Assembly: GCF_900176145.1 (NCBI RefSeq)
Contig: NZ_FWWY01000001.1
Span: 3,515,011 to 3,579,010 of the forward strand
DNA length: 64,000 nucleotides
Reading direction: 5' to 3'
From: Sulfobacillus thermosulfidooxidans DSM 9293
GTDB taxonomy: Bacteria; Bacillota; Sulfobacillia; Sulfobacillales; Sulfobacillaceae
In this document: piece by piece, positions 17,404-27,303 of the stretch
Layout of the letters: each line of letters begins with the position of its first letter
Position numbering within the stretch: position 1 is the first letter of the stretch
The notes under the pieces: generated by a model
Database searches by the model: none
Seen by the model: only the letters and a program-made list of their open reading frames with translations
Told to the model about the DNA's origin: nothing
Program-made: the position numbers and the translations under genes

Positions 17404-17625
17404 TTACCACCGGGATAACAGCTTCCATCCTAACCAAATGAGTCCAAGTCCGACTAACACCGGACCAAGCCCGGCCCAAAACATCCATAACCCCACAAAG
17501 ACTGGCCAAATCCATAAAGGAAACACTTTGATAACAATAATGCCACCCGCCAATGATAAACCGGCTCCTGTTAATCGGCGCGTCAATGTCTGTCTTGATC
17601 CCATTGCATAACGACGATATCTCAC
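17404..17625 (-). CDS. Small membrane protein of unknown function (73 residues)
   Basis: GTG 17625 has AAGGAGG eight bases upstream. The short basic N-terminus is followed by two closely spaced hydrophobic segments (about residues 24-45 and 47-68) rich in Trp, Gly and Leu, ending in a basic KLLSRW tail. I do not recognise a family. Its place between rsgA and spoVM, where Bacillus has rpe and thiN, and the good ribosome site argue for a real gene. Confidence 0.6.
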   Translation of the reverse strand: MRYRRYAMGSRQTLTRRLTGAGLSLAGGIIVIKVFPLWIWPVFVGLWMFWAGLGPVLVGLGLIWLGWKLLSRW

Positions 17626-17644
17626 CCTTCTCACCTCCTTCACG

Positions 17645-17838
17645 GATCATTCACCATGGTACGGAATCTCCCGCAAATGGTGCATGAACCGGTCATAGTC
17701 AAGGTGAGTCGTCGAATACAAGGGAACATCATCCAGGAGGTCTTGCGCCTCATTTCATGATATGCGAGAAGGTGAATAAGTGAGTCGTCATCTTTGCAAG
17801 ATTGTAGGCTGTCTATGCTCTGGCAAATTAATCCAGGC
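17645..17838 (-). other. Gap after rsgA with a possible decayed coding segment
   Basis: On the minus strand two overlapping frames look protein-like: one shortly after the rsgA stop ending around LIHLLAYHE, and a shifted frame reading DLLDDVPLYSTTHLDYDRF and ending at a stop near 17650. Joined, they would make one short acidic protein, so this may be a frameshifted remnant. There is no good start codon or ribosome site. Confidence 0.25.
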
Positions 17839-18696
17839 TTAATATCGTTTAACCCATTGGTTAAGAATCAGGCGGTAATGCTCATAACGCACGGGATCAT
17901 AGATCCCCTGCATCACTTTTGGTAATACATCACATCCCGGCTCATCAATATGAAAGCATCCAGGAAACCGGCAAGAGGCATTATCCCACTCCCAAAATGC
18001 CTGCCGGATCAATTGGGGATCCTTGACCGACATTTCTAAGGCGGTATAGCCTGGGGTATCCGCTAACCAGAATTGACGGGTCTTCAAAAGACGTACCCAG
18101 CGCGTAGTTTGTTGACCACGACCAATCCGACTCAATCCTTGAATATCGAGTTCTTCATGCGGTAACAACGCTTTAGCCAGGGACGATTTGCCGGCCCCAC
18201 TCTCGCCCACCATAACCCATATTCCCGTCCGGGGTGCCTCTAAAAATTCCGGAATTCCCTCCCCCGTTGTCACACTCGTGGCCCAAACCCGGTATCCAAT
18301 ATTTTTATATAGGGTCATAAACCGGGTTAGTTTCTCGCGGTCGTCAACCAGGTCAGTTTTCGTGACCACAATTTCCGCTTCCACGTTTAAAATGTGGGCC
18401 ATCACTAGCCGTTTATCCAACAGTTCCAAACTACCCCGGGGTTCTGTAAAGCTGAAAATCACAAATAGACCGGATACATTGGCCACAGGGGGACGAAAGA
18501 GCGAATGGGAACGGGGCAAGACTTTGGTAATAATCGCCTCACCCGGATCCGTCGGCATGATTTCCACCCGGTCGCCAACCAAAATGCGGCCAGCATCCCG
18601 TTTAATTTTTCCTCGTAGATAGCATAAATACCGTTTTCCATCATCCGTTTCCACCGTAGGACGATTCGCTTCTAACAACACGACTAATCCCTGCAC
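17839..18696 (-). CDS. rsgA: Ribosome small-subunit-dependent GTPase A
   Basis: RsgA checks late 30S assembly. The GTPase motifs are circularly permuted: VVTKTDLVDD (G4) precedes GESGAGKSSLAK (G1) and ADTPGYTALE (G3). An N-terminal OB fold and a C-terminal zinc motif with Cys-Cys-His-Cys in CRFPGCFHIDEPGC complete the family picture. It has 285 residues, and the stop codon of the upstream kinase gene is 20 bases before it. Confidence 0.97.
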   Translation of the reverse strand: MQGLVVLLEANRPTVETDDGKRYLCYLRGKIKRDAGRILVGDRVEIMPTDPGEAIITKVLPRSHSLFRPPVANVSGLFVIFSFTEPRGSLELLDKRLVMAHILNVEAEIVVTKTDLVDDREKLTRFMTLYKNIGYRVWATSVTTGEGIPEFLEAPRTGIWVMVGESGAGKSSLAKALLPHEELDIQGLSRIGRGQQTTRWVRLLKTRQFWLADTPGYTALEMSVKDPQLIRQAFWEWDNASCRFPGCFHIDEPGCDVLPKVMQGIYDPVRYEHYRLILNQWVKRY

Positions 18697-18716
18697 ACGC
18701 CACGACTCCTTTATCC

Positions 18717-20600
18717 TTATGAGGGAGGTGTACTGGTCCCGACAGCGGGACTCGTTGAATTACCGTTTGCTGTTAGTGGTTGGGGCGCTTGCGCTTGCCC
18801 ATTGAGAAATACCAACAATTGCCCACGGGTCCCATACCAGGTTACCGGAATTTGAATTTGCTGGCCCGGATCCACCTGCTGATAAATGACCTCCTCGTTG
18901 CCCGCACTGTCTGTAACAACCACTTTCAAGAGTGATTTGGGCGGTGCATTATTCGGAATTTGCCATGTCGCCACGGTGACGTTTTTCGGCAAGTTGGCAC
19001 TTTGAGGACTCGGTCCCTCCGAGACCGTGACATTCACTTGGCTCACATTAGCCAGTGAAGAATACGGCTCAGGATTTTGATCAATAATCGTATTCACAGG
19101 TTCTGTGCTGTAACTTGCTGTGGGCGTGCCCACGGAAATATTCATCCCAATGAGCAAACTGGCAGCTTGGGATACGGATAACCCTTCCAAGTTCGGCATG
19201 ATTTGGTTACTCGTTGGAGGTCCGTCTGACACCCAAATAGTCACGGGCTGTCCCTGTGCCAAATTCGTGCCTGGCGCCGGGCTCTGCCTAATAACTTGCC
19301 CTTTGGCAGCGTGACTCTTGAGATGCTTGGTTATGGCTCTTAGCCCTTCCGTCTTAAGGTTTTGCACCGCCTGAAAGACATCTTCACCTTTGACATCAGG
19401 AACGAGCACCTGCTGAGGCCCGGTCGATAAAATCACTTCGACACTTTGTCCGGCTTTAACCTGAGTTCCTGCTGCCGGAATCTCGTTCAGGATGTAGTTC
19501 TTGGGGAGCTGCGATGACGGTGCCTTTCCCCCTACTGTCACCGTCAAACCAAGTTTGCCCAGCTTAGCCCGGGCAGTGCTCAAGGGCTCTCCCTTCACAT
19601 TGGGTAATGTTACAGCTGGGGTATATATCCAGCGATCAAACGCGTAGAGACCACTTCCAACCAATAAGGCCACAATCAGCGCCGCAATCACCCATGGCAA
19701 CCATTTTCGTCGGCGTTTGTCAGCCGTACGCGGTTCACTTTCCGGTTTTTTGGTGGCGACTTCGGGCATGAGGGCCTCTTCTCCATGCAAGGCACGTTGA
19801 ATGTCTTGTTGCATGGCTTTGGCACTTTGGTATCTTTCAGCGGGATCCTTGGACAATGCGCGCTGAACAATTTTTGCTACGGGCTGAGGAATATCTGGGC
19901 GCAAGGTGGTCACATCAGGGGCTTCATCTTGAAGATGCTTAATGGCAACACCGATAGGACTATCCGCTTCGAACGGTAATTGGCCCGTTAACATTTCGAA
20001 TAAGACAATCCCCAAGGAATAGAGATCGGACTGGGGTCCAACGAGTTTTCCTCGAGCCTGTTCAGGACTTAAATATTGCACGGTTCCAAGCAGTGAACCC
20101 GTATTCACCAGGGTCCCGGATGTGGCCGCATAGGCAATGCCAAAATCTGTCACTTTCACCGTGCCATCTGCCGCAATCAAAATATTTTGCGGTTTGATAT
20201 CCCGGTGAACAACTTTTTGGGCATGAGCAGCTTCTAATCCTTGCGCGACTTGATCGGCAATGCGTAAAGCACATTCGACAGATAAAGGGGCATCCCGATC
20301 CAATTTATTGCGTAAAGTCTCTCCTGATACCAATTCCATAACCATATAATGGATATCAGGATCTTCGCGCCCGACATCATAAACTTGCACAATATGACGA
20401 TTCACTAAAGAGGCCGCAGCACGAGCCTCTTGATCAAACCGGTGTACCACTTCGTCATCTTCAGCCCATTGATGTTTGAGGATTTTCACCGCGACCAGGC
20501 GATTGAGCGTAATATCACGAGCCCGGTAGACTAAGGACATACCGCCTTGTCCAATTCGTTCTAAGATTTCATACCGACTCCCTAAAATCTTACCTACCAT
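18717..20600 (-). CDS. prkC: Ser/Thr protein kinase with PASTA repeats (PrkC/PknB type)
   Basis: A Hanks-type kinase domain fills the N-terminal 270 residues: GQGGMSLVYRA, VAVKILK, the catalytic loop VVHRDIKPQN, DFGIAYA and SPEQARG. A proline-rich linker and one transmembrane helix near residues 300-322 lead to about three extracellular PASTA domains (VPDVKGEDVFQAV marks the second). A final Thr/Ser-rich domain ends the protein. Such kinases sense muropeptides, in spores promoting germination. I start at ATG 20600; the longer GTG start at 20612 overlaps the phosphatase gene further. Its cognate phosphatase gene is immediately upstream. Confidence 0.95.
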   Translation of the reverse strand: MVGKILGSRYEILERIGQGGMSLVYRARDITLNRLVAVKILKHQWAEDDEVVHRFDQEARAAASLVNRHIVQVYDVGREDPDIHYMVMELVSGETLRNKLDRDAPLSVECALRIADQVAQGLEAAHAQKVVHRDIKPQNILIAADGTVKVTDFGIAYAATSGTLVNTGSLLGTVQYLSPEQARGKLVGPQSDLYSLGIVLFEMLTGQLPFEADSPIGVAIKHLQDEAPDVTTLRPDIPQPVAKIVQRALSKDPAERYQSAKAMQQDIQRALHGEEALMPEVATKKPESEPRTADKRRRKWLPWVIAALIVALLVGSGLYAFDRWIYTPAVTLPNVKGEPLSTARAKLGKLGLTVTVGGKAPSSQLPKNYILNEIPAAGTQVKAGQSVEVILSTGPQQVLVPDVKGEDVFQAVQNLKTEGLRAITKHLKSHAAKGQVIRQSPAPGTNLAQGQPVTIWVSDGPPTSNQIMPNLEGLSVSQAASLLIGMNISVGTPTASYSTEPVNTIIDQNPEPYSSLANVSQVNVTVSEGPSPQSANLPKNVTVATWQIPNNAPPKSLLKVVVTDSAGNEEVIYQQVDPGQQIQIPVTWYGTRGQLLVFLNGQAQAPQPLTANGNSTSPAVGTSTPPS

Positions 20601-21327
20601 TGCTTTCACCACGGTCTTGCATGACTTCTGCTAATACAACGGTAATATTATCCGGGCCGCCTCGCCTGAGCGCCGCATCCACGAGTTGGTCAATAAGGTC
20701 TTGGCCGTGATACCGTTCGGCATAGCGAAGAATTTCATCATCGGCAACAACGGAGGTTAGACCATCTGTGCATAAAAGCAAGCGATCCTCATCTGACCAC
20801 GGCATGTCGGCCACATCAATCCGTACCCGATCAAATGGACCTAAGGCCCTGGTCAGTACATGTCTTTTGGGATGATCTTGAGCCTCTTCCGGTGTAATGG
20901 TCCCGGCGCGTTCCATTTCCCCCGCCACGGAATGATCCATGGTCAATCGAATAATTTGATCATGGCGTATACGATAAGCCCGTGAATCCCCTACGTGACT
21001 GAGAAGCAGGCGGTCGGGAAATAATACCGCGGCCGTCAGGGTTGTGCCCATACCTTCCAATCGGGTATCCCCTTGCCCCAACTCGAAAATGCGCCGATTA
21101 GCCAAAGACACGGCAGACACCAGGCGCGAAACATCAATGACGTTAACTCCTACCGCATCATCCATGGCTTCTAAAGCCATGTGACTCGCGCGGCTTCCGG
21201 CCGGACCACCACCAATCCCATCAGCCACCGCGAGCAAGAATCCCCCAGCTTCAACAGGCCGAATCAAAAAGTCATCTTGATTTTCGCTGCGCACCAGGCC
21301 TTGGTCCGATCGACCATAAGTCTTCAC
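20590..21327 (-). CDS. prpC: PP2C-family protein serine/threonine phosphatase (Stp/PrpC)
   Basis: The 245 residues show the PP2C metal-binding motifs: SDQGLVRSENQDDF, VADGIGGGPAGS, SHVGDSRAYRI, LLCTDGLT and GGPDNITVVLAE. It dephosphorylates substrates of the adjoining PASTA kinase. The start overlaps the rlmN stop (ATGA) and the end overlaps the kinase start, so the three are likely translated together. Confidence 0.96.
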   Translation of the reverse strand: MKTYGRSDQGLVRSENQDDFLIRPVEAGGFLLAVADGIGGGPAGSRASHMALEAMDDAVGVNVIDVSRLVSAVSLANRRIFELGQGDTRLEGMGTTLTAAVLFPDRLLLSHVGDSRAYRIRHDQIIRLTMDHSVAGEMERAGTITPEEAQDHPKRHVLTRALGPFDRVRIDVADMPWSDEDRLLLCTDGLTSVVADDEILRYAERYHGQDLIDQLVDAALRRGGPDNITVVLAEVMQDRGESNGR

Positions 21328-22379
21328 GGTGATAACAATTCCTCCTCACGCCGTCGTAGCTGACCACAAGCCGCTTCAATTTCTTGTCCCATTTCCTTTC
21401 GTATCGTACAAGAAATTCCACGATCCTGCACGATTCTTTGAAATTCTTCCACCCGTTTTTTAGAGGACGGTTGGAAAGGATGTTCGGGAACAGGATTCCA
21501 AGGAATAAGATTGACGTGACACGAAAACCCTTTAAGGAGATTCGCCAATTGCTCCGCGTGCTGATTTGAGTCATTAATCCCCGCCAATAATGCATATTCG
21601 AAACTCACACGGCGACCTGTTTTGTGAAAATAGTCTTTACAGGCCTCAATCAGTTGATGAACGGGGTAAGCCTTATTAATCGGCATCAATTGCCGCCGCA
21701 AATCATCCGTGGGTGCGTGCAATGATACCGCTAAGGTAATGGGCATCCCTTCTTGAGCTAGACGATAAATGTCAGGGACTAGGCCGCTTGTCGATATGGT
21801 AAAATGACGATAGCTCAGATTGAATCCAAGCGGATCATGTGCGATTTGAATAAACTGCATCACGTTCTCATAGTTATCCAACGGCTCGCCAATTCCCATC
21901 AAATCCACGCGACTAATGACGGCCCCTTGATCGGCAATCAAATCATTGGCCAAACGGACCTGGTCTAAAATTTCCCCCGCACTGAGGTTCCTTGTCCGTT
22001 TTAACAAGCCAGAAGCACAAAATTTACAGCCCATGTTGCAACCAACTTGGGAGGACACGCAGACACTGTACCCATAATCATGAGGGAGGACAACGGTTTC
22101 AATATGCTGACCATCATAAAGACGGCCGAGAATCTTAAGGGTACCATCATGACCTCTCTGCACCGTCTCGGCTTGTAAGCGGTATAGGGGAAATTGGTTG
22201 GTCATGTTCTCCCGCAATGCTTTGGGCCATGAAGTAATCTCCTCATAATCCTTAACCCTATGACGCCACAATGCTTCAAAGAGCTGCGTTCCGCGGTACC
22301 CCGGCAACCCTTGCGCTTTCATCCATGCTGTCATCTCGTCTTTGGACTGTGACAAGACATCCCAAACCTGGTTTTTCAC
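21324..22379 (-). CDS. rlmN: Dual-specificity 23S rRNA/tRNA adenine-C2 methyltransferase
   Basis: RlmN methylates A2503 of 23S rRNA and A37 of some tRNAs by radical-SAM chemistry. The cluster motif CNMGCKFCASG (Cx3Cx2C) is present, as is the C-terminal CTIRKEMGQEIEAACGQL segment with the resolving cysteine. GTG 22379 is preferred, with GAGGTG six bases upstream just after the rsmB stop. The ATG at 22409 would give a ten-residue extension overlapping rsmB. Length is 351. Confidence 0.95.
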   Translation of the reverse strand: MKNQVWDVLSQSKDEMTAWMKAQGLPGYRGTQLFEALWRHRVKDYEEITSWPKALRENMTNQFPLYRLQAETVQRGHDGTLKILGRLYDGQHIETVVLPHDYGYSVCVSSQVGCNMGCKFCASGLLKRTRNLSAGEILDQVRLANDLIADQGAVISRVDLMGIGEPLDNYENVMQFIQIAHDPLGFNLSYRHFTISTSGLVPDIYRLAQEGMPITLAVSLHAPTDDLRRQLMPINKAYPVHQLIEACKDYFHKTGRRVSFEYALLAGINDSNQHAEQLANLLKGFSCHVNLIPWNPVPEHPFQPSSKKRVEEFQRIVQDRGISCTIRKEMGQEIEAACGQLRRREEELLSP

Positions 22380-22389
22380 TGACCTCACC

Positions 22390-23697
22390 TCATGTTCGTA
22401 AACGTGCAATAAAAAATCCGTCCATCCCTAAATCCCCAGGAAGTAATATTAAGTTGCCATCTACGACAAATTCTTCGAAAATGGGATCCGGCAAATATTC
22501 CCGGACATTCTCATGGTGCACACCGGGATGTGTCGCCAAAACCTGATCCAGAACCATAATGGTCTCCTCAGGTTCTACCGAACACGTACTATAGACAACG
22601 ACCCCACCCGGTTTGGCAAGGGTGATGGCAGCCGTCAAAAGTTCTTGTTGAAGATTTTGGTGTTCTTGTAAATCATTTTCTTGTTTTTTCCATCGCGCAT
22701 CCGATCGCCGACGCAAGACCCCAAGATTACTGCAAGGGGCATCCAATAATACCCGGTCAAATACATGGATGTTATTCGCTGCGAAATAGCGGGCATCCAT
22801 TTCCATCACGGTCACATGATGGGAAAAGCCTAAACGGGTTAAATTTTCTTGAAGCAATTTCAACCGCGTACGAGACAGATCAACCGCGGTAACCTTTGCC
22901 TGTCCTTGTGTGCGTTCCAAAATGTGACCGGTCTTGCCCCCGAGTCCTGCTGTCAAATCGACAATGCGCTCGTCAGCTTGGGGATCGAGGACCCATGTGA
23001 CTAACATGCTACTTTCATCTTGTACGGTGATTAGCCCACTTTGAAATGCTGGCAAGTCTTCTAACCAAAACGAACCCGACACCCGTATCGCTTCAGGGAC
23101 ATAACGGGACAGTTCAGCCCGTACGCCCTCTTGGTGTAATTCTTCCAGTACTGCTTCCCGTGACGTTTTTAAAACGTTGACACGCAAAGACAGCGGAGGC
23201 ACTTCGTTATTTACCATCAAAATCCTACGGGTTTTTTCTGTACCAAACCGATTTTGCCATCGATGAACTAACCAATCAGGATGCGAAAACTCAACGGCTA
23301 AAGGCAAATTTTGTGGTTTCTTAGTCGGTGCCCGTCGTAAAATCGCGTTGACCATCCCGGTTGCTCGAGGAGATACGGATTTGGTTTGTTCCACAGCCGC
23401 ATCAACAATCGCATAAGCCGGAACCCGGTCTAAAAATCCCATTTGAAATAAAGCCATTCGCAGGATATCCCGCACCACGGGTTCTAATTCTCCGCGCAGG
23501 AATGGGGCAAGCCATGCATCAAGATAGCGCTGATTGCGTAGCACACCATAGACAATTTGGGTCATCAACGACCGGTCAGCCGGTGACAATTGTCCAAGAC
23601 GTGTGCGTTGTGCCAAAGCCTCTCCCACTGGCTCGCCGCCTCGGATTAGCGTCAACACGTTTAACGCTTCGATTCGTGCTGGTCCTGGCCCCGTCAT
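22390..23697 (-). CDS. rsmB: 16S rRNA (cytosine-967-C5) methyltransferase
   Basis: An N-terminal NusB-like RNA-binding domain (about residues 1-140) precedes the SAM methyltransferase domain. Motifs are VDLTAGLGGKTGHI, LDAPCSNLGVLRRRSDARWK and VVYSTCSVEPEE, with the two catalytic cysteines in DAPCS and STCSV. ATG 23697 has AAGGTGG upstream and overlaps the fmt stop. Length is 435. Confidence 0.95.
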   Translation of the reverse strand: MTGPGPARIEALNVLTLIRGGEPVGEALAQRTRLGQLSPADRSLMTQIVYGVLRNQRYLDAWLAPFLRGELEPVVRDILRMALFQMGFLDRVPAYAIVDAAVEQTKSVSPRATGMVNAILRRAPTKKPQNLPLAVEFSHPDWLVHRWQNRFGTEKTRRILMVNNEVPPLSLRVNVLKTSREAVLEELHQEGVRAELSRYVPEAIRVSGSFWLEDLPAFQSGLITVQDESSMLVTWVLDPQADERIVDLTAGLGGKTGHILERTQGQAKVTAVDLSRTRLKLLQENLTRLGFSHHVTVMEMDARYFAANNIHVFDRVLLDAPCSNLGVLRRRSDARWKKQENDLQEHQNLQQELLTAAITLAKPGGVVVYSTCSVEPEETIMVLDQVLATHPGVHHENVREYLPDPIFEEFVVDGNLILLPGDLGMDGFFIARLRT

Positions 23698-24611
23698 TGA
23701 CACACCACCTTACCTACAACATGCAAGCCTCGTTGAAAATCCCCAGGAGTCATTTCTTTCCGACCAGCCGGTTTCACCCGCTTAACAATCACCACACCCT
23801 CGGCCGTCCCAATCTGCCAGTGATTACCCGCTAATTCCGCCGTCGCTATAGGCTGTGTACCCTTATCGTATGCACATTCTAAGATTTTGACGCGAATTCC
23901 TTGACACATAGTATAAGCCCCGGGTTCAGGGCTCATGCTCCGAATTAATCGGTCAATCGAGGTGGCCGGTTGATTCCAATTAATGCGACTATCTTCTGGC
24001 GCAAATTTCCCGGCGTAAGTAGCTTGACTGTCATCTTGCGCGGTTTCTTTGACCTGTCCCGACAACAAGCGATCTAAATATTCTAGCAGCAAATCCCGGG
24101 CTTGCTCCGCGAGTAAATTCGTTAATTTGCCCATCGTCATCTCATTCGTGATGGCCACAGAACGCTGGGCAACAATATCTCCCGTATCGACACCTTGATC
24201 CATCCGCATTAAGGTGACCCCTGTCATGGCGTCACCCGCCCGAATTGCCCAGGCAATCGGATTGGGACCCCGCCACCGCGGTAACAATGAGGCATGCAAA
24301 TTGAAGGCTCCGTGCCGCGGCAGGCCCAGAACCCATGGCCGCAGTATTTTGCCATACGCCGCGGTAATAATGAGATCAGGAGCCCACTTGACCCAAGCTT
24401 CTTTATATGCGACAAGGCGATCCGGCTTATCAACCATCAGCCCTCTTTCGCTGGCTCGTTGCGCGACCGGAGATGGGGTTAAGCGCATATGACGACCTTG
24501 TGGTGTATCGGCTTTGGTGACAACGCGAATCGTCAAATCACTGCGGGTTAAGAGCCCGTCTAAAATTACCCGCGCATACTCTGGGGTTCCCATAAATAAT
24601 ATCCGTGCCAC
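23694..24611 (-). CDS. fmt: Methionyl-tRNA formyltransferase
   Basis: It formylates initiator Met-tRNA. FMGTPEYARVILDGL begins the N-terminal domain, and NLHASLLPRWRGPNPI holds the catalytic HxSLLP motif. TGVTLMRMDQGVDTGDI is the hydrolase/transferase signature. The start is GTG 24611, two bases after the def stop. 305 residues is normal. Confidence 0.97.
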   Translation of the reverse strand: MARILFMGTPEYARVILDGLLTRSDLTIRVVTKADTPQGRHMRLTPSPVAQRASERGLMVDKPDRLVAYKEAWVKWAPDLIITAAYGKILRPWVLGLPRHGAFNLHASLLPRWRGPNPIAWAIRAGDAMTGVTLMRMDQGVDTGDIVAQRSVAITNEMTMGKLTNLLAEQARDLLLEYLDRLLSGQVKETAQDDSQATYAGKFAPEDSRINWNQPATSIDRLIRSMSPEPGAYTMCQGIRVKILECAYDKGTQPIATAELAGNHWQIGTAEGVVIVKRVKPAGRKEMTPGDFQRGLHVVGKVVCQ

Positions 24612-24613
24612 GC

Positions 24614-25096
24614 TTAGTCTAACACCACCTCATCGTCAACCTCTACGGATTCACGCGGAACCACTTTTAAGGCGAGGTCTGTAAAAAGAATTCCGTCCAA
24701 ATGGTCAATTTCATGTTGCAAACAGCGGGCGAGAAGTCCTTCACAATTCAACCATATTTGGTGCCCATGCCGGTCTAAACCCGTCACCCGAATTTTCTCG
24801 GCACGTTCGACTTCTCCCACTAAATCGGGAATGGACAAACATCCTTCATAACCACTTTGAACGCCTTCTCGGTACAAAATCTGTGGATTTACCAGTTCAA
24901 TTAGGCCGTCCCCGACATCTGCCACCACAACGCGCTTGGAAATCCCAACCTGTGGGGCCGCCAGTCCAATACCATCTGCGGCATACATGGTTTCGGCCAT
25001 CTCTTTTAATAACGATTGAATCTCTTTATTCACCTTGCGGACCGGTTTGGCAATTTGACGTAAGACGTCATCTCCCGCCAGACGAATTTCCATCAT
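24614..25096 (-). CDS. def: Peptide deformylase
   Basis: It removes the N-formyl group from nascent proteins. The three metal-site motifs are intact: GIGLAAPQVG, EGCLSIPD (EGCLS class) and HEIDHLDG (HExxH). 160 residues with no extension indicates a type I-like enzyme. It is coupled with fmt, as in most bacteria. Confidence 0.97.
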   Translation of the reverse strand: MMEIRLAGDDVLRQIAKPVRKVNKEIQSLLKEMAETMYAADGIGLAAPQVGISKRVVVADVGDGLIELVNPQILYREGVQSGYEGCLSIPDLVGEVERAEKIRVTGLDRHGHQIWLNCEGLLARCLQHEIDHLDGILFTDLALKVVPRESVEVDDEVVLD

Positions 25097-25131
25097 ATTG
25101 AGTCACCTCGTACGTCATCATATCTCACCAT

Positions 25132-27303
25132 TTATAACATATAATATGGGTCTACCGTAATACTACAGGATAGTTCGTCTCGCTCAATTTCCGAAAGCAC
25201 AGCCATAATCCGTGGATTTTTGGCTCCCTTTAAAAGAACATGGTACCTAAACCGTCCCCGCACTTTCGGCAAGGGGGCTGGTGCGGGTCCCAGAACCTCG
25301 ATGCCCATCTCCATCAATCCTGTCACTTTCTCAAAAATGCGGTGAATGGTCTCTTTGGCTTTTTGTTCCGAAGCATCAGCGACTTCTAAGAGCCACAGAT
25401 TCCCAAAAGGGGGATATCCTAATTCCCGGCGATATTGAATCTCTTGATTGTAGAAATCGTCATAACCGTGAGTGGCTGCACTTTGAATCGCAAAGTGCTC
25501 AGGTTCATAGGCTTGTACAATCACGACACCTGGAAGATCGCCCCGGCCAGTACGCCCAGATGCTTGGACAAGCAGTTGAAACGTCCGTTCCGAGCGCCGA
25601 AAATCAGGCAAATGCAAGGCGACGTCAGCAGCAACGATCCCCACCACCGACACATGAGGAAAATCCATACCTTTAGCAATCATTTGCGTGCCGACCAATA
25701 CATCGGCCCTGCGGTTCACAAAATCATCATATAATTGGTAATAGCTGTGACGCGACGATAAGGTATCGCGGTCCGCGCGCAACACTCTGGTACCGGGCCA
25801 TAATTTCATGACTTCTTCCACGATTCGTTCTGTACCGGCGCCAAAGTAGCGAATACGCCGGCTCCCGCAATGAGGACACGCGGTAGGCGGGTCGATGGTA
25901 TAGAAACAATAATGGCACATGAGTTTATTCTGGTCTTGATGATAGGTCAGAGTCACTGAACAGTGCGGGCACTGCACGGCCTGACCACAATCGCGGCACA
26001 TGACAAAGCTCGCATATCCGCGGCGATTGAGAAACAAAATGCCTTGTTCGCCCCGATCCAACGCCCTGGTGAGGGCTTGCTGCAACGCCCGGCTAAAAAT
26101 TGAATGATTTCCCTCCTGCAATTCTTCGCGCATGTCAATAATTTCGACGGGCGGCAACGTTCGGGTGCCAATGCGGCGAGTCAAGCGAATCCAGCCGATG
26201 AGTCCTTGGCGAGCGTAAAAAGCCGTTTCTAAAGACGGTGTCGCACTTCCTAAAACAACCTTGGTGCCCGTCTTGTCCGCAAGCCAAAATGCCACGTCTC
26301 GCGTATGATAGCGGGGATGTTCCTCCTGCTTATAAGTGCTTTCATGTTCCTCATCAAGCACAATGAGCCCGAGATCGCGAAAAGGTAAAAAGATTGCTGA
26401 GCGAACACCTACCACAATCGCTAAATGGCCATCGCGAACGGCTTGCCATGTTTTGGCACGTTCAGAATCAGTGAGGGAACTATGCCATAATCCTACCGCT
26501 TGTCCGAATCGACTTTGGAACCGGCGAACAGTCTGCGGTGTCAATGCAATTTCTGGTACCAGAACGAGAGCTTGCTGACCTTGTTGGACTATGGTCTCAA
26601 TGATCTGCAAATACACTTCCGTCTTACCCGATCCCGTGATACCTTCCAACAACCACTTCGATCCGGGAGCTGCTTCCACAATCGTCGTCACCGCATGCAT
26701 TTGTTCTTCATTGAGGGTAAAGGGCGACCTGTGTCCCTTGACTACAGGGAAAGAGGGCGAAGCACTATCCACTCTGTTGATGACAACCGTGCCTTCTTTA
26801 ACCAGGTCTCGCAAGACCTGACGCATCTCAGGCATTTCTCTTAACAATTCCTCTTTAAGCAAGGGACCCCGCTCCGCTAAAATATCCCACAATTGTTGCC
26901 GTTTCGATGGCCGTCCCTGTCTTTGCCCGACAACCTGGCATAATTCTTGCGTCGGCGCCGAAAACGGTCGCAAGCGAATATTCCGGGGCAACATCGCCTT
27001 GTACGCTTGAATGGGAAAACAGAGATATTCCTCAGCCATCCACATTCCCAATTCAATCATGACCGCGCTTAACACCGGCACCGGATCAACGACGTTGAGC
27101 ACGGGTTTTAAGACGACATCCGCTGCCGAATCGGGTGTCCCATACTCATACACAGCCGTGACAATGCCCAGCGTTTCTCCCTTGCCAAATGGCACATGCA
27201 CACGGTGACCAACACGGATGTCCATTCCCTCAGGTATCACATAACTCCAGGCCCGGTCCAGTCCACGGGCCATACGATCGATAATAACATGAGCTATTTT
27301 CAT
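25132..27303 (-). CDS. priA: Primosomal replication restart helicase PriA
   Basis: PriA reloads the replisome at collapsed forks. It has 723 residues: an N-terminal 3'BD domain, then WLLEGITGSGKTEVYL (Walker A), VLDEEHESTYK (DEEH), GSATPSLET and a zinc-binding block with CRDCG, CPHC, CHYC and CPHCG cysteine pairs. QASGRTGRGD is motif VI. Its start overlaps the downstream-strand neighbour's stop (ATGA) at 27300. Confidence 0.97.
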   Translation of the reverse strand: MKIAHVIIDRMARGLDRAWSYVIPEGMDIRVGHRVHVPFGKGETLGIVTAVYEYGTPDSAADVVLKPVLNVVDPVPVLSAVMIELGMWMAEEYLCFPIQAYKAMLPRNIRLRPFSAPTQELCQVVGQRQGRPSKRQQLWDILAERGPLLKEELLREMPEMRQVLRDLVKEGTVVINRVDSASPSFPVVKGHRSPFTLNEEQMHAVTTIVEAAPGSKWLLEGITGSGKTEVYLQIIETIVQQGQQALVLVPEIALTPQTVRRFQSRFGQAVGLWHSSLTDSERAKTWQAVRDGHLAIVVGVRSAIFLPFRDLGLIVLDEEHESTYKQEEHPRYHTRDVAFWLADKTGTKVVLGSATPSLETAFYARQGLIGWIRLTRRIGTRTLPPVEIIDMREELQEGNHSIFSRALQQALTRALDRGEQGILFLNRRGYASFVMCRDCGQAVQCPHCSVTLTYHQDQNKLMCHYCFYTIDPPTACPHCGSRRIRYFGAGTERIVEEVMKLWPGTRVLRADRDTLSSRHSYYQLYDDFVNRRADVLVGTQMIAKGMDFPHVSVVGIVAADVALHLPDFRRSERTFQLLVQASGRTGRGDLPGVVIVQAYEPEHFAIQSAATHGYDDFYNQEIQYRRELGYPPFGNLWLLEVADASEQKAKETIHRIFEKVTGLMEMGIEVLGPAPAPLPKVRGRFRYHVLLKGAKNPRIMAVLSEIERDELSCSITVDPYYML

